Source: JACPNS01 sp964455545
GTDB taxonomy: Bacteria > Actinomycetota > Thermoleophilia > Solirubrobacterales > JACPNS01
Reading direction: 5' to 3'
DNA length: 64,000 bases
Assembly: GCA_964455545.1 (NCBI GenBank)
Contig: CAYVWQ010000007.1
Location: 1-64,000, forward strand
How positions within the stretch are numbered: position 1 is the stretch's first letter; each line of letters starts with the position of its first letter. This document shows, in pieces, positions 54,473 to 62,731 of the stretch. A program made the position numbers and the translations under genes. Under the pieces are notes generated by a model. That model saw only the letters and a list, made by a program, of their open reading frames with translations, made no database searches and was not told the origin of the DNA.

Positions 54473-56404
54473 ATGATCAGATCCTGGATCGATGAGCGAG
54501 GGAACGGATTCCTGAGCCGGCGCCTGGAGCGGGTGCTTGACATGGTTCAACGCCGGCGCGTAGGGATCCGCGACTGGACGATGGCCGTCGTCGTCGTCGC
54601 GGTGGCGCAGATCACCGGCGTGAACGCGATCGCCTGGGGTTGGTTCGCGTTGCTGTTCGTGATCGCCTCGTCGGTGATTCTGGTCTGGCTGTTCGTCTTT
54701 CCGCGGATGAGGCCGACCTCGGCGTTGCGGATGGAGCAGGTGATGATCGTGGCCTCGATCGTCGCCGTGACGTTGCTCGTCGCGGTGAGCGGCGGCGCGA
54801 CGAGCCCCTACGTCTTCTTCTTTGCGCTGACGATGATCTTCGTCGCGTCATTCGTCGAGCGCCGCGCGGAGCGGCGCATCCAGTACGCGCTCGCGACGCT
54901 CTGCGCTGCGGCCCCGGTCGCGTACGACTGGGACGCTGCGGTCGACTCCCGGTTCCTGCCGTTGATAGCGATCTCGCTGGCAGTCTGGTGGGCGACCTGC
55001 GGGCTCGTCGCCCTGAAGCGACGCTCGACCGTGGCCGCCGAGCTGCGCGCCCGTGAGCTCGCGTACGTCGACCTGCTCACGGGTGCGGCGAGTTTGCGCG
55101 GGCTGGAGAGCTACGCCGCAGAGCTCGCCGAGCGCGGAGTGGGCTACGGACTTGCGTGGGTGCGGGTCGACGGGATCGGAGAGATCAATCGGTCGCTCGG
55201 ACATCTCGCCGGCGACGACGCGCTGATCCGCGCTGTGGGAGCGATGCGCGCAGCGAGTATCCCGGCCGACCAGGTCGGGCGAGTCGACGCGGGTGAGTTC
55301 GTGGTGATCCTTCCGCGCGCCGACGCGGCCGCTGCAGATCGGTGGATCAGTCGTTTTCGTGAGCGGCTTGAGATCGAAAACGCGATGGCCGCGGACGGAG
55401 CTCGCGTCGGCGCTGAAGCCGGGTCAACGGCCGGGCGGGACGAGCCGTTCGAGTCCCTCGTCGCGGCGGCGTCTGCGGCGCACGAGGAGATCGTCGACCC
55501 CGGCGCGGCGCCCGTCGAAGCCGGGGGTCAGGCCGAGCGTGCCCGCAGGCTGCGTGAACAGATGGCGGCGCACGTCACGCGCTCCGCGAACGTCCCCACG
55601 GGGAGCGTTGAGCTTCCGACCGGGCCGGCGCTCGCAGCGATGTCGGCTGCGGCGATCGCGATCGCGATCGGCATGACCGACGGCGCGGCGAGCTTGCTGA
55701 TCAGCACGCCGATTCTCGCCGTCACCTACTTCGCCGTTTTCGGATCCAGAGCCGAGACGATCTTCGCGACGTTTGCGGTCCTGCTCGGGGTCGCCGGAAC
55801 CGTCGCGCTCGACCTGCCGATGAGTGACATGGATCAGACGCGCTTGCTCACCGTGTTCGTGACCGTCGGCGTCGCGGCCTACACGCTGCAGTCGAACTCG
55901 CGCCGCCTGACGATGGCCGAGCGAAGGGCGGCCGAGCTTTCCCTCGTCGACGTCTTGACCGGCCTGCCCAACCGCGCGGCCTTCGAGCGCGAGTTGAGCG
56001 CGATCGTTCCGCAGGGTGACGCGGAGTCCCGCGCCGACCGTCTTGAGGGTCGTCCGGCGGTGATCGCGATCGACCTCGCCGGCTTCACGGCTACGCGCGA
56101 ACGCATCGGATCAGTCCAGACAGACCTGCTGCTGATTGAGGTCGCGCAACTGCTTCGCGACGCCACAGCCGAGGACGGACGTGTGTACCGGATCGGCGGC
56201 GACGAGTACGCGGTGATCCTCCGTGCGCATCACGAGCGGCACGTCACGGACATTGCCGCCCACTGCGCCGATGCGATGACGGACGCTGCAATCGAGTTCC
56301 ACGTCGGTCGCGCGCTCTGGTCCAAGGGGATGACTGCGCCGGATCTGGCGGCGGCAGCGATCGTCGATCAGGACGGAGTGAGCGCGGCACCGCTGGTCGT
56401 CTGA
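54473..56404 (+). CDS. Membrane protein with two GGDEF domains, the first degenerate
   Basis: The protein has 643 residues from ATG 54473 (GTG 54470 also in frame). TM helices at about 33-175 precede a first GGDEF-like domain (about 195-340) whose signature is D-A-G-E-F (RVDAGEFVVILPR). A second TM block (about 385-480) leads to a second domain (about 490-640), with VDVLTGLPNRAAFERELS and an intact-looking signature RIGGDEYAVIL. The second probably makes c-di-GMP, while the first lacks the GG needed for GTP and may bind ligand or regulate. A membrane-domain duplication gives a TM-GGDEF-TM-GGDEF layout. Confidence 0.82.
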   Translation: MIRSWIDERGNGFLSRRLERVLDMVQRRRVGIRDWTMAVVVVAVAQITGVNAIAWGWFALLFVIASSVILVWLFVFPRMRPTSALRMEQVMIVASIVAVTLLVAVSGGATSPYVFFFALTMIFVASFVERRAERRIQYALATLCAAAPVAYDWDAAVDSRFLPLIAISLAVWWATCGLVALKRRSTVAAELRARELAYVDLLTGAASLRGLESYAAELAERGVGYGLAWVRVDGIGEINRSLGHLAGDDALIRAVGAMRAASIPADQVGRVDAGEFVVILPRADAAAADRWISRFRERLEIENAMAADGARVGAEAGSTAGRDEPFESLVAAASAAHEEIVDPGAAPVEAGGQAERARRLREQMAAHVTRSANVPTGSVELPTGPALAAMSAAAIAIAIGMTDGAASLLISTPILAVTYFAVFGSRAETIFATFAVLLGVAGTVALDLPMSDMDQTRLLTVFVTVGVAAYTLQSNSRRLTMAERRAAELSLVDVLTGLPNRAAFERELSAIVPQGDAESRADRLEGRPAVIAIDLAGFTATRERIGSVQTDLLLIEVAQLLRDATAEDGRVYRIGGDEYAVILRAHHERHVTDIAAHCADAMTDAAIEFHVGRALWSKGMTAPDLAAAAIVDQDGVSAAPLVV

Positions 56405-56405
56405 G

Positions 56406-57209
56406 TCAGCGGGCGCGCGGGACGTTCGCGAAGCGGTACCAGTACGGCTCGACGCCGGCCTGGATGATCAGAGCGCGGCCGCTCGCGTCGTCGGCGAAGA
56501 CGCGGAGCGTCGCGTCTGCGACCGTCCGCGGCTCGATGATCGGGACGCCGCCGGCCTCGAGCATCTCGCGGATGTCCGTGATGATCGCGGTGTCGGCGAA
56601 GCCGGGGCAGATCGCGTTGACGCGGATCCCTTCGGCCTGGTGCAGCGGCCCGAGCGAGCGCACCAGTCCGATCACGGCCGCCTTGTTGCTTGCGTAGACC
56701 GGCTGCGGCGGCAGCGCGGCGACGCCGGCGAGCGATGCGGTCGCGACGACCGATCCGCCGCCGCTGGCGAGCAGGGCGGGGCGGGCGGCGTGAAAGCCGT
56801 AGACGACGCCGTCGAGGTTGATCGCCATCGCCCGGCGATAGGCCGCTGGATCGAAATCGTCGCCGAGCGTGAAGGGGCTCTCGATGCCGGCGTTCAGCAT
56901 CACCAGATGGAGAGCCTTATGCCGGGCCGTTACGGCGTCGACTGCCGCCGCGTTTTCCTCGGGAGACGTGACGTCGAGGCGGACGAAATCACATGCGAGT
57001 TCCGCGGCCGTGGCACGGCCCTGCTGCTCGTCGATGTCGGCGATCGTGACGATCGCGTCGTGCTCGAGCAGCGCTTCGGCCGTGGCGCGCCCGAGACCGC
57101 TCGCGCCGCCGGTGATCAGGGCGACCTTGCCGCGCAGCGCGTCCTCGGCCAGCTCGGCCGGCCGTTCGATCGGCGGATTCTCCCCAGATCCCACGGGCCG
57201 AGCGTACAC
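56406..57209 (-). CDS. Short-chain dehydrogenase/reductase
   Basis: The protein has 267 residues from GTG 57209 (GTG 57194 is an alternative; neither has a strong ribosome binding site). The Rossmann motif is TGGASGLGRATAE. ADIDEQQ suggests NAD(H) preference (Asp after strand 2). LNAG, catalytic Ser in VVATASLAGV and YASNK (Tyr-x-x-x-Lys) are all present. The substrate is unknown. It diverges from glpD by 35 nt. Confidence 0.88.
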   Translation of the reverse strand: MYARPVGSGENPPIERPAELAEDALRGKVALITGGASGLGRATAEALLEHDAIVTIADIDEQQGRATAAELACDFVRLDVTSPEENAAAVDAVTARHKALHLVMLNAGIESPFTLGDDFDPAAYRRAMAINLDGVVYGFHAARPALLASGGGSVVATASLAGVAALPPQPVYASNKAAVIGLVRSLGPLHQAEGIRVNAICPGFADTAIITDIREMLEAGGVPIIEPRTVADATLRVFADDASGRALIIQAGVEPYWYRFANVPRAR

Positions 57210-57244
57210 CGCCCGCGGCCGGCGCCGGTAGGCTGCGCGCGCAA

Positions 57245-58951
57245 GTGATCGATCGCGATTCAGCAGTCAAGGCGCTGGCCGGCCAGGAATTCGACGTCCT
57301 CGTGATCGGTGGCGGAGTCACCGGCGCCGGCGTCGCGCTCGACGCGTCGAGCCGCGGCTACGACGTCGCGCTGATCGAACGTGACGACTTCGCCTGCGGT
57401 ACCAGCAGCCGTTCGTCGAAGATGGTCCACGGCGGCCTGCGTTACCTGCAGAATTTCGACATCGCGCTGGTGCGCGAAGCGTTGATCGAGCGGCGGATCA
57501 TGGTCGAACTGGCGCCGCACCTCGTATGGCCGACGCCGTTCCTCGTCACAGCATTCGAGGGCGAGCGGATCGACCGCAAGATCGGCGTGGGGCTCAACAT
57601 GTACGACGCGATGCAGCGCGGCAGCGCCAGCGATCGCGCAGACAAGCGCCGCCGCGCCGAGCTCGCCGGCCTGTCGCTGCGCCAATACCGCGCTGCCTTC
57701 GATGAAAAGGAGTGGACGCCCGAGCGGCACCGGATGATCGACGGCGACGAGGTGCTCCAGCGCGTGCCGGCGCTTGCCGGACGCGATCCGAAGGCCGCGT
57801 ACCTCTTCTACGACTGCCAGACCGACGACGTCCGCCTGGTGCTGACGATTCTCGGCGAGGCCGAGCGCTACGGCGCGCTGCTTGCGAACGACGTGGAGGC
57901 GGTCGACCTGCTTGAGAGCGGCGGCGAGGTCGTCGGCGCGCTGGCGCGCGACACCGCCGGCGGCGAGCAGTTCGAGATCCGCGCGCGGCACGTCGTCAAC
58001 GCCACCGGAGTCTGGGCCGACACGATCCGGCCGAGCGACGCTCGCGAGACCGACGTGCCGGTGATCCGGCCGTCGCGCGGTACGCACCTGACGTTCTCGA
58101 GCGAGCGGCTCCCGCTGCGCAAGACGGCGCTGGTCGTGCCGGCGGGGGAGGGGCGGATGATGTTCACGCTTCCGTGGATGGGCCGCACGCTGGTCGGGAC
58201 GACCGACGTCGAGTACGAGGGCGACCTTTCGCACGTAGCGCCGCCGGTCGACGACGTCGAGTACATCCTCGGCGCGCTCAACGACTTCTTCGACCGCGAT
58301 CTGACGCCGGCCGACATCACCGGTGCATACGCCGGCGTCCGCCCGCTGATCTCGACCGGCGACCCGAAGAAGTCGGTCGACATCTCGCGCACCTCAGAGA
58401 TGTACGAGACGCCGAGCGGGATGATCACGATGACCGGCGGCAAGCTCACGACGTGGCGGCCGATGGCCGAACAGGTCGTCGACCGGCTCGTCGCGCGCGA
58501 CCGCCGCGAGGCTCCGTCGCGCACCGAGGAGATCCCACTCGGACTGCCGATCGATCCGGCCGAGCTGCCGGTGGCGCCGGGCGTGGACGAGCGTGTCGCC
58601 GCCCATTTGGCGGCTCGTTACGGGGTGGCGGCCGACGACGCAATCAAGTTGATCCGCTCCGAGCCGGAGCTGGCCGCACCGATCGTCTCCGACATGCCCG
58701 ACCCGCTCGCCGAAGTCGTGCTGGCCGTGCGCAACGAGCAGGCGACATCGATCGGCGACGTGCTGCTTCGTCGCACACGGCTCGGCCTGCTTTCGGCGCG
58801 CGAGCTCGTCGCCGGCGGCGGAGACGTGCCGATGGCGGTGGGGCATGTCGCCGACCTGATGGCCCGCGAACTCGGCTGGGACGACGCGAAAAAGGCGCAC
58901 GAGACCGATGAGTGGGGCCGCGTCGCCGCCGCCGAGGGGATCCTGCCCTAG
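57245..58951 (+). CDS. glpD: Aerobic glycerol-3-phosphate dehydrogenase
   Basis: The protein has 568 residues from GTG 57245. The FAD dinucleotide motif is VLVIGGGVTGAGVALDASSR. TSSRSSKMVHGGLRYL is the classic GlpD signature, followed by VNATGVWAD and MITMTGGKLTTWRPMAEQ. The C-terminal helical domain is present. It oxidises glycerol-3-phosphate to DHAP and feeds electrons to quinone at the membrane. Transcription probably ends in the long hairpin at 59009-59067. Confidence 0.95.
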   Translation: MIDRDSAVKALAGQEFDVLVIGGGVTGAGVALDASSRGYDVALIERDDFACGTSSRSSKMVHGGLRYLQNFDIALVREALIERRIMVELAPHLVWPTPFLVTAFEGERIDRKIGVGLNMYDAMQRGSASDRADKRRRAELAGLSLRQYRAAFDEKEWTPERHRMIDGDEVLQRVPALAGRDPKAAYLFYDCQTDDVRLVLTILGEAERYGALLANDVEAVDLLESGGEVVGALARDTAGGEQFEIRARHVVNATGVWADTIRPSDARETDVPVIRPSRGTHLTFSSERLPLRKTALVVPAGEGRMMFTLPWMGRTLVGTTDVEYEGDLSHVAPPVDDVEYILGALNDFFDRDLTPADITGAYAGVRPLISTGDPKKSVDISRTSEMYETPSGMITMTGGKLTTWRPMAEQVVDRLVARDRREAPSRTEEIPLGLPIDPAELPVAPGVDERVAAHLAARYGVAADDAIKLIRSEPELAAPIVSDMPDPLAEVVLAVRNEQATSIGDVLLRRTRLGLLSARELVAGGGDVPMAVGHVADLMARELGWDDAKKAHETDEWGRVAAAEGILP

Positions 58952-59008
58952 CTCCGCGGAGCGGGGACGCTTCACGGCCAGCGCCGAAGGGCGAAGACAG
59001 GCCAGATT

Positions 59009-59072
59009 CACGCAATTTGCGTACGCAGCCTCACACCAGGTGTGAGGCTGAGCGTGCAAATTGCGTGGTTTT
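59009..59072. terminator. Large bidirectional hairpin between convergent glpD and the histidine phosphatase gene
   Basis: CACGCAATTTGC (59009-59020) pairs with GCAAATTGCGTG (59056-59067). Inside are ACGC (59023) with GCGT (59052) and AGCCTCACACC (59027-59037) with GGTGTGAGGCT (59039-59049). In total 27 bp form with one GT/GA internal loop and a 1-nt centre. TTTT follows on the plus strand (59069-59072). It probably terminates both convergent genes. The length and symmetry also recall REP-type elements. Confidence 0.75.
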
Positions 59073-59083
59073 GGGCGCTTGGT

Positions 59084-59683
59084 TCAGTGGTCCTGGCTGG
59101 TGCGGTTCCAGAACTTGATTGCGCGGGTGGTGTGCTCGTAGCCGAGTGAACTTGCGGCCGCGGTCGAGAGGATCAGGTGGGCGCCGATCTCGATGCTTTC
59201 GCCGCACCAGCGCGCCGCGAGGCAGCGCAGGATGTGTCCGTGGGCGAAGATGATCGCGTCGCCGCCGCCGGCCTCCGCGTGCGCCACGAGCTCCTCGACG
59301 ATCACGTCGCAGCGCGCGCTCACTGCAGCGGGTGACTCGCCGCCGGGGCAGCCGTCGACCCAGAGGTTCCAGTCGGGGGCGAACTCGCGGATCTGCGGAG
59401 TCGTCATCCCCTCGTAGTCGCCGTAGTCGAACTCGCGCAGCTCCTCGCGTACGTGGGCGCGGTCGAGCAGGCCGACGATCTCGCAGGTCTCCTGGGCGCG
59501 GCTGAGCGGGCTGGTCAGGACCAGGTCATAGCTGTGACCGCCGATGTGCGGCCGCATCGCCGCGGCCTCCTGGCGACCGGCGGGCGTAAGCGGGATGTCG
59601 GTGTTGCCGGTGTGTTGGCCGCTGACGCTCCATTCGGTCTGCCCGTGGCGCATCAGGACGGCCTCGAACTTGAGGTCGCTCAT
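59084..59683 (-). CDS. Histidine phosphatase (phosphoglycerate mutase-like)
   Basis: The protein has 199 residues from ATG 59683. The catalytic LMRHGQTEWSVSGQHTGNTD (His in RHG) is followed by SPLSRAQETCEIVG. The proton donor is in REFDYGDYEGMTT, and the second His is in IIFAHGHILRCLAARW. These are phosphatase-type features of the dPGM/SixA-like superfamily. The substrate is unknown. It is divergent from folP by 64 nt and next to the cDPG genes, but a link is not shown. Confidence 0.9.
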   Translation of the reverse strand: MSDLKFEAVLMRHGQTEWSVSGQHTGNTDIPLTPAGRQEAAAMRPHIGGHSYDLVLTSPLSRAQETCEIVGLLDRAHVREELREFDYGDYEGMTTPQIREFAPDWNLWVDGCPGGESPAAVSARCDVIVEELVAHAEAGGGDAIIFAHGHILRCLAARWCGESIEIGAHLILSTAAASSLGYEHTTRAIKFWNRTSQDH

Positions 59684-59747
59684 GCCGCGCAGCATCCCAC
59701 CATGAGCGGACAGGCGCGCCGGAGATTTGGCGTAGAGTGAAAAAGCG

Positions 59748-60650
59748 ATGGGTCTTCCGGTGAATCTGTGCGAACTGCTCGGACTCTCCGCCAGCCCGAG
59801 CTGGCGGCCCCGATTGATGGGAGTCGTCAACGCGACGCCCGATTCCTTCAGCGACCGCCCGGGCGAGAAGACGCTCGAAGATCGCGTCGAACTGGCGCGC
59901 GACCTGATCGCCGCCGGCGCCGACATCATCGACATCGGTGGCGAGTCCGGCGTCACGAACAAACCCGCTGTCGCCGCGCAGGAAGAGATCGAGCGCGTCG
60001 TCCCGGTGATCGAGGCGGTCAGCTCGTTGCCCGGCGCGGTGGTGAGCGTGGACACCTACAAGCCTGCGGTCGCCAAAGCGGCGATCGCGGCAGGCGCGCG
60101 AATCGTCAACGACGTCTCGGGGCTGGCCGACGACGAGCTGGCGGCGGTCGCCGCTGAGGGCGACGCAGCCATCGTCCTCATGCACACCCGCGCGCGCCCG
60201 AAGCAGAAGCTCTTCCCGCACTACGACGACGTCGTCGAGGACGTCAAGACCTTCCTGTCGGACTCGATCGCCCGCGCCACCGCGCGCGGCGTGCCGCTCG
60301 AGAACATCATCCTCGACCCGGGACCCGACTTCGCAAAGACGCCCGCCCAGACGATCGAGACACTCATCCGGCTCGACGAGATCGCTGAGCTCGGACGCCC
60401 ACTGCTGCTTGCGATCGGCCGCAAGGACTTCATCGGCGCTCTGACGCAGCGCGGACCACGCGAGCGCGAAGCCGGGACGCTCGCCGCGCTCGGAGCGGCA
60501 GCCGACCACGACGCGGCAATCGTGCGGTTGCACGACGTCGCCGCGGCCGATGACTACCTGCGTGTGCGCGCCGCGTTGAACGGTGAACTTGCCGTCGACG
60601 ACGACCTCGAACTGCCGGAGCACCGCCGCCGCGTGGAGGCCGGAGCATGA
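59748..60650 (+). CDS. folP: Dihydropteroate synthase
   Basis: The protein has 300 residues. DHPS motifs occur in order: LMGVVNATPDSFSD, GADIIDIGGESGV, VVSVDTYKP, RIVNDVSGL, IILDPGPDFAKT, LLAIGRKDFIG and AIVRLHDV. The pABA-loop segment reads G-V-T-N-K-P where most enzymes have S-T-R-P-G, and MHTRARPKQK replaces the usual M-H-M-x-G-x-P. It condenses pABA with DHPP for folate synthesis; the loop changes could alter pABA or sulfonamide binding or indicate a divergent paralogue. It overlaps the phosphoesterase by 4 nt. Confidence 0.85.
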   Translation: MGLPVNLCELLGLSASPSWRPRLMGVVNATPDSFSDRPGEKTLEDRVELARDLIAAGADIIDIGGESGVTNKPAVAAQEEIERVVPVIEAVSSLPGAVVSVDTYKPAVAKAAIAAGARIVNDVSGLADDELAAVAAEGDAAIVLMHTRARPKQKLFPHYDDVVEDVKTFLSDSIARATARGVPLENIILDPGPDFAKTPAQTIETLIRLDEIAELGRPLLLAIGRKDFIGALTQRGPREREAGTLAALGAAADHDAAIVRLHDVAAADDYLRVRAALNGELAVDDDLELPEHRRRVEAGA

Positions 60651-61459
60651 GTGGCGGGCGCTTCAAGATCGCGCACATCTCGGACCTGCACTGCGGCTCG
60701 ACCTACTTCGTTCCGGAGTTGCTGACGGCGGCGATCGAGGAGATCAACGAGTTCGACCCGGAAGTGACGATCGTCTCGGGCGATCTCACCAACGAGGGCT
60801 TCCTGCCGGAGTTCGAACTCGCGCAGGACTACCTCGACCGGCTGCACTGCGAGCACATGGTCGTGATCCCCGGCAACCACGACGCGCGCAACGTCGGTTA
60901 CGAGCACTTCGAGGACGTCTTCGGCTCGCGAAACAGCGACCTCTACACCGACGAGTTGGCGATCGTCTCCGTTGACTCGTCCGAGCCCGACCTCGACCAC
61001 GGCGTCGTCGGCCGCGGCCAGTACAAGTGGATCGAGAGCTGCTTCGACCGCGAGGCGGCGCTGAAGATCTTCGTCCTGCACCACCACCTGATGCCGGTCC
61101 CGGGGACGGGGCGCGAGCGCAACGTCGTGCACGACGCGGGCGACACGCTCGAGATGCTCAGCCGCGCCGGCGTGAACCTCGTCCTCTCGGGCCACAAGCA
61201 CGTGCCGTACGCGTGGCGCATCGAGGGGACCTTCATGGTCACCACCGGCACCGTCAGCACGCTCCGCGTGCGCGGCCGCACGCGGCCCTGTTATCTGATG
61301 ATCGAGGGCGACGCCGAAAACGTGACGATCACGCGCCACTACCCCGGCGTCGGCAGCGACCTGCTGCTGCAGTTCAACCCGCGCACGCTCGAATACAACA
61401 AGTCCGACGAGATCATCGCCGGCCACCGAACGACGCGCAAGCCAGACATCGGCGGGTGA
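60647..61459 (+). CDS. Metallophosphoesterase (CpdA-like, class III phosphodiesterase fold)
   Basis: The protein has 270 residues. The ATGA start overlaps folP. Metal ligands are SDLHCG (D-x-H), VSGDLTNEG (GD), IPGNHDARN (GNHD), LHHHLMP (H) and LSGHKHVPY (GHxH). These form the dimetal centre of cAMP-type and related phosphodiesterases. Because it lies 3 nt before cDPG synthetase, the cyclic phosphoanhydride or another phosphate ester is a possible substrate; this is context only. Confidence 0.88.
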   Translation: MSGGRFKIAHISDLHCGSTYFVPELLTAAIEEINEFDPEVTIVSGDLTNEGFLPEFELAQDYLDRLHCEHMVVIPGNHDARNVGYEHFEDVFGSRNSDLYTDELAIVSVDSSEPDLDHGVVGRGQYKWIESCFDREAALKIFVLHHHLMPVPGTGRERNVVHDAGDTLEMLSRAGVNLVLSGHKHVPYAWRIEGTFMVTTGTVSTLRVRGRTRPCYLMIEGDAENVTITRHYPGVGSDLLLQFNPRTLEYNKSDEIIAGHRTTRKPDIGG

Positions 61460-61462
61460 TTC

Positions 61463-62731
61463 GTGGCCAGGAGGGTCGTGGTGTTGGTCGACGGCGAGCA
61501 CCATCCCGCCTCCGTGGCCGACGCGCTGCGCGAGATCGGGGGTGACGAAGAGATCGCCGCCGTCGCCTTCTGCGGCGGCGACGAGAAGGTGCCCGCGCAC
61601 GTACTCGACGATCCCGTGCGGTACTACGGCCACGAACTGGTGCGCGCAGAAACGCCGGCCGAGGTTCTGGCAGCGGCTCTTGACCGCACCGGCGCCGACC
61701 TTGTGCTCGACCTGAGCGACGAGCCGAGGGTGCCGCCGAGTGTGAAAGCCACCCTGGCGGCGGTCGCCGCCGCGCACGGCGCCGCCTTCGCGCTCGTCGA
61801 GTCCATGTCGTCGCGGCCGCTTCCGTCGGTCCCTTTGCCCGCCGTCGCCGTGGTCGGCACGGGCAAGCGATCGGGCAAGACCGCGGTGTGCGAGCAGATG
61901 GCACGCCTGCTGGTCGCGCGCGGCCGCTCGCCGGCGATCGTCTCGATGGGGCGCGGGGGGCCGCCCGAGCCCGCGCTTGCGGCTCCGCCGATCGGCGTCG
62001 AAGAGCTGATCGGGCTGGCACGCTCGGGCGTTCATGCGGCCTCCGACTACCTCGAGGACGCTGCGCTCGCCGGCGTACCGACGGTCGGTTGCCGCCGGGT
62101 GGGTACGCGGGCCGACGGCACGCCGGCGTTCACGAACTTCGCGCAAGGGGCGGCTCTGGCGTCGCAGATTCAGGGGGTGGACGCGCTGCTCTTCGAGGGC
62201 AGCGGCGCGTGCCTTCCGCCGGTCGACGCCGATGCCAGCGTCTGTGTCGTCGGGACTGCCGACCAGCTCGCCGAACCGACCGGACGAGCGCGGGTCGCGT
62301 CGGCTGATCTGGTGCTGGTGCCGGCCGCAAGTCGCGAGGTGTGCGACTCGGCGCTTGCGCTCGCGCAGGCGACGGTGGTCGAGTTCGCTCTCGAATCACG
62401 AGCGGCATCGCCGGTCAGGGCGGGCGCAAAAGTCGCATCTTTCACGACCGGCGGACCGCCACCTGCGGGCGCCCCGATCGCGTTTCATTCCGACGCCCTC
62501 GCGCGACGGACAGAGCTCGCGACCGATCTCGATGCCGCGCTGGCGAACGGCTGCGACCTGATCCTGACCGAGATCAAGGCGGCCGGAATCGACACCGTGG
62601 CGGTCGCCGCGGCCGAACGCGGGGTCGAGGTCGGTTTCATCTCAAACGTCCCGGTGTCGGCGGGCGCGGATGGCGGCGCCGATCTCGACGGATTCCTGTT
62701 CAATGTCTGGAGGGAGGCTGCCGGTGAGTGA
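61463..62731 (+). CDS. cpgS: Cyclic 2,3-diphosphoglycerate synthetase
   Basis: The protein has 422 residues from GTG 61463. The N-terminal VVVLVDGEHHPASVADALRE and the P-loop region VAVVGTGKRSGKTAVCEQMA (about 130-149) match the archaeal cDPG synthetase family. Later LIFEGSG-like ALLFEGSGACLPPVDADASV and LILTEIKAAGIDTVAV fit the family end. The enzyme closes 2,3-diphosphoglycerate into the cyclic compound using ATP. It ends overlapping the 2-phosphoglycerate kinase gene by 8 nt, which supplies its substrate. Confidence 0.85.
   Translation: MARRVVVLVDGEHHPASVADALREIGGDEEIAAVAFCGGDEKVPAHVLDDPVRYYGHELVRAETPAEVLAAALDRTGADLVLDLSDEPRVPPSVKATLAAVAAAHGAAFALVESMSSRPLPSVPLPAVAVVGTGKRSGKTAVCEQMARLLVARGRSPAIVSMGRGGPPEPALAAPPIGVEELIGLARSGVHAASDYLEDAALAGVPTVGCRRVGTRADGTPAFTNFAQGAALASQIQGVDALLFEGSGACLPPVDADASVCVVGTADQLAEPTGRARVASADLVLVPAASREVCDSALALAQATVVEFALESRAASPVRAGAKVASFTTGGPPPAGAPIAFHSDALARRTELATDLDAALANGCDLILTEIKAAGIDTVAVAAAERGVEVGFISNVPVSAGADGGADLDGFLFNVWREAAGE

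Noticed and set aside
62130..62445. Minus-strand ORFs within cpgS
   Set aside because: They are shadow frames of cpgS with no motifs or start signals.
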